From an uncultured Pelagibacteraceae bacterium (GTDB lineage Bacteria > Pseudomonadota > Alphaproteobacteria > Pelagibacterales > Pelagibacteraceae): a stretch of 64,000 nt of DNA. Under the pieces are notes generated by a model that worked only from the letters and a program-made list of their open reading frames with translations, was not told the origin of the DNA and made no database searches. Below, one piece after another: positions 9,880 to 17,605 of the stretch. The position numbers and the translations under genes were made by a program. Positions within the stretch are counted from its first letter, which is position 1, and each line of letters begins with the position of its first letter. The stretch spans positions 1 to 64,000 of the forward strand of contig CACEIH010000002.1 of NCBI GenBank assembly GCA_902559565.1, read 5' to 3'.

Positions 9880-10476
9880 TTATGTTAAAATATCCACTAA
9901 TTGCCAATTTGGATTATTTGATTTGGTATCTCTAGAAAATACCCATGTATCATAAATTTTCTTAATTTTATCTGGGTTTCCTGAAACTATTTTTTTTTCT
10001 TTGTCTTTGATGCAAGTTATTACCTCAGCGACAAAATCAACAGTTACTTTTAAAATACTATTAATCTTTTTATGTTCTTTAATATTTGCTGAATTTACTC
10101 CTATGAATGTAATTTCAGCATAATGGCCTCTCTCACCTCTTTCTTTAAGCGCTTGATTAAATTGGTCTTGAACTTTCTTGCTTAAAAGTGGTTTGCTTTT
10201 TATAAGTTTATTATCATCATCACTAAAATCAGTTACAATCGTTTCATAAGCAATTTTTGCTCCTTTTAAAAACTCATCTTGTGCCTCTTTATCAAAAATA
10301 TCTTTTTGATCAGAATTAATTTTTGGTTCAATATTTTTTAATATTTCTTGAAACTGTGGTGTGGGTTTACCTTCAAAACCTGTTCTTTTTCCCAATACAC
10401 CTCTTAATCTTAAAAAAATAAAACCTACAATCATTGCAAGTAATATTATGTCGATGTATTCAAAGCTATAATTCAT
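9880..10476 (-). CDS. Tim44-like/TimA domain protein
   Basis: 198 aa. A single N-terminal membrane segment (about residues 9-23, IILLAMIVGFIFLRL) is followed by the alphaproteobacterial signature LRGVLGKRTGFEGKP. The C-terminal ~130 residues resemble the Tim44 NTF2-like fold, with AQDEFLKGAKIAYETIV and VTVDFVAEVITC. These are thought to be bacterial relatives of the mitochondrial import motor subunit, anchored to the inner membrane; the bacterial function is unproven. It is divergent from fxsA across a 57-base gap. Confidence 0.85.
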   Translation of the reverse strand: MNYSFEYIDIILLAMIVGFIFLRLRGVLGKRTGFEGKPTPQFQEILKNIEPKINSDQKDIFDKEAQDEFLKGAKIAYETIVTDFSDDDNKLIKSKPLLSKKVQDQFNQALKERGERGHYAEITFIGVNSANIKEHKKINSILKVTVDFVAEVITCIKDKEKKIVSGNPDKIKKIYDTWVFSRDTKSNNPNWQLVDILT

Positions 10477-10533
10477 AATTATAATTTAATTACTATGTTG
10501 ATTAATTTCAACTAGCAATTACATTAAAGACAA

Positions 10534-10959
10534 ATGAACACAGTTTTATTAACCATTATTTTAGTACCAATAATTGAAATTTATCTATTCATAAAAATAG
10601 GCTCACAAATAGGAGCATTTAATACAATTTCCCTCATATTTATCACAGCCATTATAGGGGTGATCTATGCAAGATACGAAGGACTAAATACCTTGAAATC
10701 AGGAATCTCAGGAATGATTAAAAACGAAGTACCAGCATATGAAATTATATCTGGTGCAGCGATAGCATTCGCAGCAATACTTTTAATATTACCTGGTTTT
10801 GCAACTGATACCATTGGATTTTTAATAATATTTCCATTAACAAGAAAAATAATTTTTGGAAGATTATTAAAAAAATTTAAAAATGAGACATCAAATAAAA
10901 AACCTTATATAGATGGAGAATATGAGGACATAAAAGAAGATGACGACCGAAAATTTTAA
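10534..10959 (+). CDS. fxsA: FxsA family membrane protein
   Basis: Small inner-membrane protein (141 aa) with hydrophobic segments at about residues 2-22, 27-45 and 69-100, including PIIEIYLFIKIGSQIGAFNT and LILPGFATDTIGFLIIFPLT, both family hallmarks. The tail is charged. FxsA was named for suppression of F-plasmid exclusion of T7; its normal role is unclear. Its 3' end overlaps the secB start by 20 bases, so the two are probably translationally coupled. The fxsA-secB pair next to a Tim44-like gene is a recurring alphaproteobacterial arrangement. Confidence 0.9.
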   Translation: MNTVLLTIILVPIIEIYLFIKIGSQIGAFNTISLIFITAIIGVIYARYEGLNTLKSGISGMIKNEVPAYEIISGAAIAFAAILLILPGFATDTIGFLIIFPLTRKIIFGRLLKKFKNETSNKKPYIDGEYEDIKEDDDRKF

Positions 10960-11365
10960 AATTCTAGGAAAATATATTAAGGACATGTCGAGTGAAACTC
11001 CAAATGTCGAAACTTTTTTATTTGTTAAAGAAAATATATCTAAGTATCAGCTTAGCATAGATATTACTTCAAAGCCCCTTAAAGATAAAATTGTTGAAGT
11101 CATAACTACACTTAAATTTCAAGACAAGGACAATAATGAAAAGAAATCATATTTTGAGATAATTTTTGCTACAGTTATAAAAGTTACTGACGATATAAAG
11201 GATAAGAAAATAATAGAAAAAATAATACTTTGTGATGTTCAAAAAGAAATTTATCCTAACCTTGAAACTTCATTATTAAATCTTCTTCATAATTCTGGTT
11301 ACCCGGGAATTAAATTCGAAAAAAAAATTGATTTTGAAAAACTATATAGTCAAAAATTTAATTAA
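10940..11365 (+). CDS. secB: Protein-export chaperone SecB
   Basis: Tetrameric chaperone that keeps precursors unfolded and delivers them to SecA. 141 aa, with the expected pattern of a beta-sheet core (TFLFVKENISKYQLSIDITS; TTLKFQDKDNNEKKSYFEIIFA) and a C-terminal helix region with NSGYPGIKFEKKIDFEKLY, corresponding to the G-[YF]-P-P-x-x-[LI] region of the family. Divergent in detail, but context after fxsA supports the call. Its end overlaps the convergent dnaQ by eight bases. Confidence 0.87.
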   Translation: MTTENFKILGKYIKDMSSETPNVETFLFVKENISKYQLSIDITSKPLKDKIVEVITTLKFQDKDNNEKKSYFEIIFATVIKVTDDIKDKKIIEKIILCDVQKEIYPNLETSLLNLLHNSGYPGIKFEKKIDFEKLYSQKFN

Positions 11366-12023
11366 AGAAATTTTTTTTAAGATTTGATTTTAAGTATGCA
11401 GAATGTTTAATTTTTTCTTGATCTGAGATTTTTACCACTTCTTTAAAATATAAAGTGTTCTTAATATTCAATTCATTAATTTCTTTATCGCGCGGTTGAA
11501 AATTTAAAGTAGGTTCTTTTTGATCTATAAGATTAATGTAAACTCTTGCCAACAAGTCACAATCAACTAGGGCCGTATGTTTTGATCTTTTAGAATTATC
11601 AATTCTATATCTTTTACACAACGCATCTAAACTTATAGAAGATCCTGGAAATTTATCTCTTGCTAAAATTAATGTATCTACGATATCATTTTTAATTTCA
11701 TCTTTTCCCAAAATCTTCAGTTCATTATTTAAATGCGATAAATCAAACTCAGCATTGTGAATAATTAATCTTTTATCTTTTATAAAATCTAAAAAATCAT
11801 CAACTATTTCTTTAAACTTTTTTTTATTTGACAAAAAATCATCAGTATAACCATGAACCTCTAACGCTTTTTCTGAAACTTTTCTTTCAGGATTTAGATA
11901 ACAATGAAATTTTTTAGCTGTAGGCACAAGATCGCTCAATTCTATGCAGCCGATTTCAACAATCCTATGACCGTCTCTTACAGAAAGTCCTGTTGTTTCA
12001 GTATCTAAAACTACTTCTTTCAT
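11358..12023 (-). CDS. dnaQ: DNA polymerase III epsilon subunit (3'-5' proofreading exonuclease)
   Basis: 221-aa DEDDh exonuclease. Exo I is VVLDTETTGLSVRDG (residues ~4-18), Exo II is IIHNAEFDLSHLNNEL, and Exo III is KHTALVDCDLLARVY with the catalytic His and Asp. The C-terminal tail after ~175 would bind the polymerase alpha subunit. It follows coaE with no gap, in the conserved alphaproteobacterial order dnaQ-coaE-aroE-maf-ppsR leading up to the replication origin, all on the minus strand and so co-directional with leftward replication. Confidence 0.95.
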   Translation of the reverse strand: MKEVVLDTETTGLSVRDGHRIVEIGCIELSDLVPTAKKFHCYLNPERKVSEKALEVHGYTDDFLSNKKKFKEIVDDFLDFIKDKRLIIHNAEFDLSHLNNELKILGKDEIKNDIVDTLILARDKFPGSSISLDALCKRYRIDNSKRSKHTALVDCDLLARVYINLIDQKEPTLNFQPRDKEINELNIKNTLYFKEVVKISDQEKIKHSAYLKSNLKKNFFN

Positions 12024-12593
12024 CTATAAAAGTTTTTTTAATATTGCTTTAATATCCTTTTTAACAGATTTATCTCTAAAATCATTTTTAATTATAAAAT
12101 TAGATCTTCTATATTTATAATCTAGTGGAAGTTGAAGTTTTTTAAATTTATTAAATAATTGTTGATTAAAATTTTTTCTTTTTTTTAATCTTTTATTTAT
12201 TTGTAATTTTTGAGATTTAACAAATATTATAATATCCTTTTTTCTATTCAATTTATTTTCTAATAGAAGAGGAATATCTAAAATTACTATTTTTTTTGAT
12301 TTATTTTTTCTTAAGAATAAGAACATTTTTTTTCTTATTTCAATATGTACAATTTTAACAATTTTTTTTAAATTTTTTTCATTTACCAATATAGCTTTAG
12401 AAATTTCTTTCTTATTTATGGGAAATGAAAATATGTACTTTGGCAAAACCTTTTTTAGCTTTAAAAAAACTTTTTTTTCTTTTTTATATAATTCTGCAAC
12501 CTCATGATCTGCATTAAATACTGGATAGCCAAATTTTTTTGCTAAAAAGCTCTTGCCCGACCCAATATCCCCTACTAGTCCTATTCTAATCAT
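12024..12593 (-). CDS. coaE: Dephospho-CoA kinase
   Basis: Last step of coenzyme A synthesis: phosphorylates dephospho-CoA at the 3' hydroxyl. The P-loop is IGLVGDIGSGKSFLAKKFG (residues 3-21), followed by FNADHEV and VILDIPLLLENK (the lid/CoA region). 189 aa is typical. The C-terminal half is exceptionally Lys-rich, an effect of the AT-rich genome. The start overlaps the aroE stop by four bases. Confidence 0.94.
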   Translation of the reverse strand: MIRIGLVGDIGSGKSFLAKKFGYPVFNADHEVAELYKKEKKVFLKLKKVLPKYIFSFPINKKEISKAILVNEKNLKKIVKIVHIEIRKKMFLFLRKNKSKKIVILDIPLLLENKLNRKKDIIIFVKSQKLQINKRLKKRKNFNQQLFNKFKKLQLPLDYKYRRSNFIIKNDFRDKSVKKDIKAILKKLL

Positions 12594-13381
12594 TGGTCTA
12601 ATAATTTTAATACATGATTATTAATTTCTGGCTCTATATTGTGCCATAACTTAAATGCAAAAAAAGCTTGGTAAATAAACATCATTTTACCATTAAATGC
12701 TTTATTCCCATATTGTTTACCAAATTTTAAAAAGTGGGTTTCTTTGGGGTTATAAATGACATCATAAAACAATTTATTTTCTACTTTGGGTAAATCTAAA
12801 TTAATTTTTTCTTGATTCTTAAGACCTATACTTGTTGCGTTAATAATCATATCAAACTCCGGAATTTCACCCCAGTTTACTACTTTTAATCTTTCAAATA
12901 ACTTTTTTAAATTTTCAGCCTTACTTTTAGTTCGATTGCAAATTGTTATGTTGGAAACTTTCATTTTTTTAAGTGAATAAATAATTGATGGAACGACTCC
13001 TCCTGCACCAATTATAAAAATATTCTTATTTTTTAAATCAATATTATTAAATTTAACACTGTATTCAAAACCTTCGATATCTGTGTTGTGACCTATTGCT
13101 TTATTATCTTTTAGCAGAATGGTATTTACAGATTGTGTTTTATGTGCTTCTTCACTTAAGTGATCTAAGTGAGAAATCACTTCTTGCTTAAAAGGAACAG
13201 TAATATTTAATCCGTTAATTTTTCCACTTTTTATTTCTAATATTAAATCTTTGATTTGATCATTTGTTATCCTCATTTTTTCATAATTAGCTTTTATCAT
13301 ATTAGTTTTTATCCAATAATTATGTAGATCTGGGGACAAAGAATGTTCGATTGGGTTGCCTATTACTAAATATTTTTTCAT
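12590..13381 (-). CDS. aroE: Shikimate dehydrogenase
   Basis: NADPH-dependent reduction of 3-dehydroshikimate in aromatic amino acid synthesis. The substrate-binding part shows VIGNPIEHSLSPDLHN near the N-terminus and GLNITVPFKQEVISHLD with the catalytic Lys. The Rossmann loop is IIGAGGVVPSIIYSL, and NRTKSKAENL marks the NADP-specific loop. 263 aa. It lies between maf (16-base gap) and coaE (overlap). Confidence 0.95.
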   Translation of the reverse strand: MKKYLVIGNPIEHSLSPDLHNYWIKTNMIKANYEKMRITNDQIKDLILEIKSGKINGLNITVPFKQEVISHLDHLSEEAHKTQSVNTILLKDNKAIGHNTDIEGFEYSVKFNNIDLKNKNIFIIGAGGVVPSIIYSLKKMKVSNITICNRTKSKAENLKKLFERLKVVNWGEIPEFDMIINATSIGLKNQEKINLDLPKVENKLFYDVIYNPKETHFLKFGKQYGNKAFNGKMMFIYQAFFAFKLWHNIEPEINNHVLKLLDQ

Positions 13382-13397
13382 ATAAACTTTTTCTATA

Positions 13398-13982
13398 TTA
13401 CTTGTAATTACTTAAATATTCTTTTAATTTTTTTATAGGCAGCCCCATTATTGTGTCTTCATCTCCGTCTATGTCTAAAAACAAATTTCTGCCCTCTCCT
13501 TCTATTTGATACACATTGTATGCATAAAGATTTTCGTCTGATACTTTTGACAAATATACACTAAGTTCTTCTTCTGTAAAATTTTTCATTTTTAATCTTG
13601 CTCTATCAGTATAGTTCCAAATCATTGATCCATTTTTGGAAATGCAAACTGAGCTGATTAAATTATGAGTCTTTCCATTTAGTTTTTTTAATATTTTTAA
13701 TGCTTCCTCTCTGTTAATTGGTTTTGAAATAAGCTCACCATTCAAATCAATTACACTATCTGCACCAAGAACTAACCGTTCAGTCTTTTTTTGACTTACT
13801 TTATTAGCTTTAAGTTCTGCTAAATTCTTTGATATTATCTCGGGAGAAGCTTTATCTTTTAATAAACTCTCTTTAACTATATCTTCATCAACATTTGATT
13901 GTTCAACCTGGGAAACAATATTATTTTTATCGAGAATTTCCTTTCTAACTTTACTCTTTGAAGCAAGTATTATTTCAACCAT
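13398..13982 (-). CDS. maf: Maf-like nucleotide pyrophosphatase
   Basis: House-cleaning pyrophosphatase that hydrolyses non-canonical or UTP/dTTP-type nucleotides. 194 aa, opening with IILASKSKVRKEIL (S-x-x-R) and continuing with VLGADSVIDLNGELISKP (the GADT/S-V catalytic region), LKKLNGKTHNLISSV and GEGRNLFLDIDGDEDTIMGLP near the C-terminus. The substrate specificity of this subfamily cannot be fixed from sequence alone. It overlaps the ppsR end by eight bases. Confidence 0.93.
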   Translation of the reverse strand: MVEIILASKSKVRKEILDKNNIVSQVEQSNVDEDIVKESLLKDKASPEIISKNLAELKANKVSQKKTERLVLGADSVIDLNGELISKPINREEALKILKKLNGKTHNLISSVCISKNGSMIWNYTDRARLKMKNFTEEELSVYLSKVSDENLYAYNVYQIEGEGRNLFLDIDGDEDTIMGLPIKKLKEYLSNYK

Positions 13983-14799
13983 TCTGTTTATATATTTCGT
14001 ATATTTTTATTATTGATGCTGCAGTTTCTTCAACTGATTTCCGTGTCACATCAATTGTTGGCCATTTATATTTTTTAAAAGTTTTTTTTGCATCATCAAC
14101 TTCTTTTTTAATTTTTTCGATATCTGTATAAGATTTATTTTCAGTTTCTTTAAGGGAATTCATCCTGTTTTTTCTAATATCAACAAGTCTCTCAGGTTCC
14201 GTATTAAGACCAATTACACAGCTCATTTTTGGATTATCTTTTAAAGCCTTGGGGATTGAATTTTCATTAACTAGAGGGATATTAGATGTTTTAAATCCTT
14301 TGTTTGCTAAATATATTGATGTTGGTGTTTTGCTCGTTCTACTCACTCCTAATAGTATAATGTCTGATTTGTTAAGTTCTTTAAGTAAGTTTCCATCATC
14401 ATGATTCATTGTAAATTGAATTGCCGCTATTCTTTTATAATATTCATCATTTAATGCATACTGGCCGCTGGGTTGATGCGATGCTTTTTGATTTAAAAGT
14501 TTTGAAAAACTCAGAATTAGATCTCCCAAAACCCCAAAACAAGGGATTTTTTTATCTTCGCTAGTGTTTGCTAAATATTTTGCTAAATTAGTGTCAACTA
14601 TCGAATATAAAATTATCGAGTTATCATTTTTTTCAGCCTCAGATAAAATTTTAAAAATCTGATTCTCAGTTCTTGTGAATGAATAAGTGTGTATTTTATA
14701 ATTATTATTTTTAAATTGAGCTTTTATCGCAATAAAAATTCTTTCAAGCATTTCTCCTGTGGAGTCAGATATTAAATAAATTTGATATGTATTGCTCAT
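13975..14799 (-). CDS. ppsR: PEP synthase / pyruvate phosphate dikinase regulatory protein (DUF299)
   Basis: Bifunctional serine/threonine kinase and phosphorylase that switches PEP synthase or pyruvate phosphate dikinase off and on using ADP and inorganic phosphate. Residues 8-17 read LISDSTGEML, and the P-loop-like GVSRTSKTPTSIYLANKGFK lies near residue 152. 274 aa is standard. It is the first gene left of the putative origin; the matching Caulobacter and Rickettsia neighbourhoods also place this family beside hemE. Which dikinase is the target cannot be told from this window. Confidence 0.92.
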   Translation of the reverse strand: MSNTYQIYLISDSTGEMLERIFIAIKAQFKNNNYKIHTYSFTRTENQIFKILSEAEKNDNSIILYSIVDTNLAKYLANTSEDKKIPCFGVLGDLILSFSKLLNQKASHQPSGQYALNDEYYKRIAAIQFTMNHDDGNLLKELNKSDIILLGVSRTSKTPTSIYLANKGFKTSNIPLVNENSIPKALKDNPKMSCVIGLNTEPERLVDIRKNRMNSLKETENKSYTDIEKIKKEVDDAKKTFKKYKWPTIDVTRKSVEETAASIIKIYEIYKQNG

Positions 14800-14883
14800 G
14801 TATAGAATGTTAATAACTATTTATTATTTAAATCATATTAAACAATTAATACATTTCTAAATTTACGTTGTAAAACAAGCGTT

Positions 14884-14892
14884 TTATCAACA
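14884..14892 (+). promoter_or_regulatory. DnaA-box-like site
   Basis: TTATCAACA differs from the consensus TTATCCACA at one position. It is immediately followed by TTATCAAAC, a weaker repeat of the same core (three mismatches). Confidence 0.5.
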
Positions 14893-14988
14893 TTATCAAA
14901 CATAAGTATAAATTTTTACATTATTTAAAGGATTTGTTAATTAGCTTCAATTTTTCTTATATATTTTATGAATTTTCAGATCTAAATG

Positions 14989-15003
14989 TTAATAAATTGT
15001 TAA
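14989..15003. promoter_or_regulatory. CtrA-like motif TTAA-N7-TTAA in the origin
   Basis: TTAATAAATTGTTAA is an exact match to the gapped CtrA recognition pattern known from Caulobacter. In DNA of about 70% A+T such a match is expected roughly once per 3-4 kb, so on its own this is weak evidence. Its position within a few tens of bases of the DnaA boxes is what makes it worth listing. Confidence 0.3.
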
Positions 15004-15021
15004 AAAAATGTTCATAAAAAT

Positions 15022-15039
15022 TTATCACCATTATTCACA
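15022..15039 (+). promoter_or_regulatory. Tandem DnaA-box-like sites
   Basis: TTATCACCA (two mismatches to TTATCCACA) is followed without gap by TTATTCACA, which fits the relaxed DnaA consensus TTWTNCACA perfectly. The pair lies 41 bases upstream of the hemE start, in the same orientation as the box at 14884. Confidence 0.6.
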
Positions 15040-15080
15040 AGTTATACTAATAATAATACTTAATATATTTAATTATTAAT

Positions 15081-16085
15081 ATGTCACCAATTGAAAAAGT
15101 AATTATTGATAAAAAAACAAATATTAATCCCATATGGATTATGAGGCAAGCTGGTAGATATTTACCTGAGTTTAGAGAAATAAGAAAAAACAATCCTGAT
15201 TTTATTAATTTATGTTTAAATGAGAATTTATCTGCAGAGATAACTTTACAACCTTTAAGAAGATTCGATTTAGACGCAGCTATAATATTTTCTGATATTT
15301 TAATGTTACCTTATGGACTAGGCCAAGAAGTGGTGTTTAAAAAAAATTTTGGACCTAAATTGAGTGAATTAAAACTAGATAAAATTGCTAAAATTGATGA
15401 AATAGATTTTGTAGAAAAAATACATCGAGTCTATAAAGCCATTGAAAAAGTTAGTTCAGATCAAATCCTAAAAAATAAAAATACAATTGGATTTGTTGGT
15501 GCTCCATGGACATTATTGGTTTATATGATTAATCAACACTCTCCTAAAAAAAAACTAAAAGAAAATTTTTTTAAAGACGAGTTTTTAATTAATAGAATTT
15601 TATTAATTATTGAAAAATTTTTAAAAGTTCATATAAAAAATCAAATTGATAATGGTGCAAATATAATACAAATATTTGATAGTTGGGCAGGCTTATTAGA
15701 AGAAAAAGATTTACCAAACTATGTTTACACACCCACGTTAAATCTTGTTAATTATGTTAAGTCTCTAAAAGTACCTGTTATATGTTTTCCTCGAGAAATA
15801 AAAAATTACAAGGAGTTTTGTGACATAGTTAAACCCGATGTTATTAGTATTGATTATAATATAAACCCAAAAGAAATTCTTAAATTTGTAAAAATACCAG
15901 TTCAAGGTGGTTTAGATCCAAAAATCTTATTAACAAACAAAGAAACATTAAAGAAAGAAACGACAAAGTATTTAGAAATTTTTAAAAATCATCCTTATAT
16001 CTTTAATTTAGGACACGGGATATTACCTGAAACTAACCCAGAAATAGTAGAATATTTAGTTCAAATAGTAAAAGATTATAAATGA
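15081..16085 (+). CDS. hemE: Uroporphyrinogen decarboxylase
   Basis: Decarboxylates the four acetate side chains of uroporphyrinogen III to give coproporphyrinogen III. The diagnostic N-terminal motif PIWIMRQAGRYLPEFREIR is present (residues ~18-36), as is IIFSDILMLPYGLG with the substrate-binding Asp, GFVGAPWTLLVYM, and GHGILPETNPE near the C-terminus. 334 aa is normal. hemE is the classical right-hand neighbour of the origin in alphaproteobacteria. It overlaps hemH by four bases. Confidence 0.96.
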   Translation: MSPIEKVIIDKKTNINPIWIMRQAGRYLPEFREIRKNNPDFINLCLNENLSAEITLQPLRRFDLDAAIIFSDILMLPYGLGQEVVFKKNFGPKLSELKLDKIAKIDEIDFVEKIHRVYKAIEKVSSDQILKNKNTIGFVGAPWTLLVYMINQHSPKKKLKENFFKDEFLINRILLIIEKFLKVHIKNQIDNGANIIQIFDSWAGLLEEKDLPNYVYTPTLNLVNYVKSLKVPVICFPREIKNYKEFCDIVKPDVISIDYNINPKEILKFVKIPVQGGLDPKILLTNKETLKKETTKYLEIFKNHPYIFNLGHGILPETNPEIVEYLVQIVKDYK

Positions 16086-17116
16086 AAAAAGCAGTAATTT
16101 TATTTAATTTAGGTGGTCCGGATAAATTAGAGAATGTAGAGCCTTTTTTATTCAATTTATTTAATGATCCAGCAATTTTAAATTTACCTGGTTTTTTTAG
16201 ATACCCGTTGGCAAAGCTAATTGCCAATAGAAGGACTCCAACTGCAAAAAAAATCTATCAAGAATTAGGAGGCTCTTCTCCAATTTTAAAACTTACGGAG
16301 GAACAAGCTGGTGCATTAGAACTTAAACTAAATAAAGATGACGAGCTATCTGAATATAAATGTTTTATAGTTATGAGATGTTGGCACCCTAGAGCAGAAA
16401 ACGTTGTTAAAGATGTAATTGATTATAATCCAAATGAAGTCATTTTAATGCCGCTATATCCACAATATTCAGCCGCAACATCAGGTTCATCGATTAAAGA
16501 GTGGAATAATATTTGTATAAAGAATAATTTAAAAGTTAAAACAAGCACAATTTGTTGTTATCCAACAGACGAAAATTTTATTGAAGCACATAAAGATGAA
16601 ATATTAAAAAAAATTGAAGGTTTAAAAAATTTTAAATTAATATTTTCTGCACACGGATTGCCCGAAAAAAACATTAAAAAAGGTGATCCATATCAATGGC
16701 AAGTAGAACAGTCGGTTGATCGAATTGTTAAGTCTTTGAATATTAAAAATCTAGACTGGATATTAAGTTATCAAAGCCGAGTTGGGCCTTTAAAATGGAT
16801 TGGCCCTTCTACTGAAGATATAATTGTAGAGAGTTCTAAATTAGGAAAACACATTGTTTTAGTTCCAGTCGCATTTGTTTCTGAACACTCTGAGACTTTG
16901 GTCGAATTAGATATAGAATATAAAGAGCTGGCAGATAAAAATGGTTGCAAGAATTATTCTAGAGTATCAGCGCTTGGAACAAACAAAAACTATATTAAAG
17001 CAATGTCTGATTTGATAATAAATAAACAAAATTACGATTTTAATGGAGAGCTTTATCCTCCAAAAGAGCATTGCCCAAGTAAATTTAAAAAATGTCCATG
17101 TTTAAGTTATGAATAG
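16082..17116 (+). CDS. hemH: Ferrochelatase
   Basis: Inserts ferrous iron into protoporphyrin IX, the final step of protohaem synthesis. It shows VILFNLGGPDKLENVEPFLF at the start, YQELGGSSPI, LMPLYPQYSAATSGS and IFSAHGLPEKNI with the catalytic His near residue 194. The C-terminus carries several Cys residues (HCPSKFKKCPCL), which in some ferrochelatases bind a 2Fe-2S cluster; whether they do so here is unknown. 344 aa. The end overlaps hemJ by eight bases. Confidence 0.96.
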   Translation: MKKAVILFNLGGPDKLENVEPFLFNLFNDPAILNLPGFFRYPLAKLIANRRTPTAKKIYQELGGSSPILKLTEEQAGALELKLNKDDELSEYKCFIVMRCWHPRAENVVKDVIDYNPNEVILMPLYPQYSAATSGSSIKEWNNICIKNNLKVKTSTICCYPTDENFIEAHKDEILKKIEGLKNFKLIFSAHGLPEKNIKKGDPYQWQVEQSVDRIVKSLNIKNLDWILSYQSRVGPLKWIGPSTEDIIVESSKLGKHIVLVPVAFVSEHSETLVELDIEYKELADKNGCKNYSRVSALGTNKNYIKAMSDLIINKQNYDFNGELYPPKEHCPSKFKKCPCLSYE

Positions 17117-17540
17117 TTATTTATTATTTAAAAGTTTACATTTAATAGCAGTTGTGTCTTGGATGGCTGGTCTTTTATATCTTCCAAGAATTTTTGTTTA
17201 CCATTCAGAAAACAGTAATGAAATTATCACCACTGTATTTAAAACTATGGAAAAAAGATTGTTTTACTACATTATGACGCCCGCTATGGTTTTAAGCTGG
17301 CTTTTCGGATTGGCCTTGCTGCATGAGATAGGATTCAATGAACTGGCAAATTTATGGTTACAATTAAAGTTAATTTTGGTGATACTAATGACAATTTATC
17401 ACTTTTATCTTTCTCATTTACTTAACAAGTTTAAGCTTGATCAAAATGAAAAAACTTCAAAATTTTATCGTTTTATTAATGAAATCCCCACTTTATTACT
17501 TATTTTAATAATTTTTATTGTTGTATTTAAGCCAATCTAG
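17109..17540 (+). CDS. hemJ: Protoporphyrinogen IX oxidase HemJ
   Basis: Membrane haem-binding oxidase (143 aa) that aromatises protoporphyrinogen IX. Four hydrophobic helices are visible. The first contains LLFKSLHLIAVVSWMAGLLY (His at residue 11) followed by LPRIFVYH; the fourth is at the C-terminus (PTLLLILIIFIVVF). These fit the HemJ family, which replaces HemG or HemY in most alphaproteobacteria. Being coupled between hemH and rho makes the assignment firm. Confidence 0.92.
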   Translation: MNSYLLFKSLHLIAVVSWMAGLLYLPRIFVYHSENSNEIITTVFKTMEKRLFYYIMTPAMVLSWLFGLALLHEIGFNELANLWLQLKLILVILMTIYHFYLSHLLNKFKLDQNEKTSKFYRFINEIPTLLLILIIFIVVFKPI

Positions 17541-17577
17541 GGTTGAATTTTATAATATAGTATATATATTAAACCTA

Positions 17578-17597
17578 ATTATTAAGTCCTTAATAAT
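17578..17597. promoter_or_regulatory. Perfect inverted repeat just upstream of rho
   Basis: ATTATTAAG-TC-CTTAATAAT, two 9-base arms with a 2-base centre, ends eight bases before the rho ATG. It has little G+C and no U-tract, so it is not a terminator. It could be an operator or a small hairpin covering the ribosome entry site. Confidence 0.3.
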
Positions 17598-17605
17598 CTT
17601 TAATC

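Larger units (their letters stand above)
14800..15080. other. Putative chromosome replication origin (oriC)
   Basis: A 281-base non-coding gap, the longest in the window, lies between ppsR (leftward) and hemE (rightward). Flanking genes reproduce the known alphaproteobacterial origin neighbourhood: maf-aroE-coaE-dnaQ on one side and hemE-rho-mnmE-mnmG-rsmG-parA-parB on the other. It contains DnaA-box-like sites (14884-14892, 15022-15039), extremely AT-rich tracts suitable for unwinding, and a TTAA-N7-TTAA motif. Gene orientation flips outward from this point. Strand-skew analysis was not possible by eye. Confidence 0.8.
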
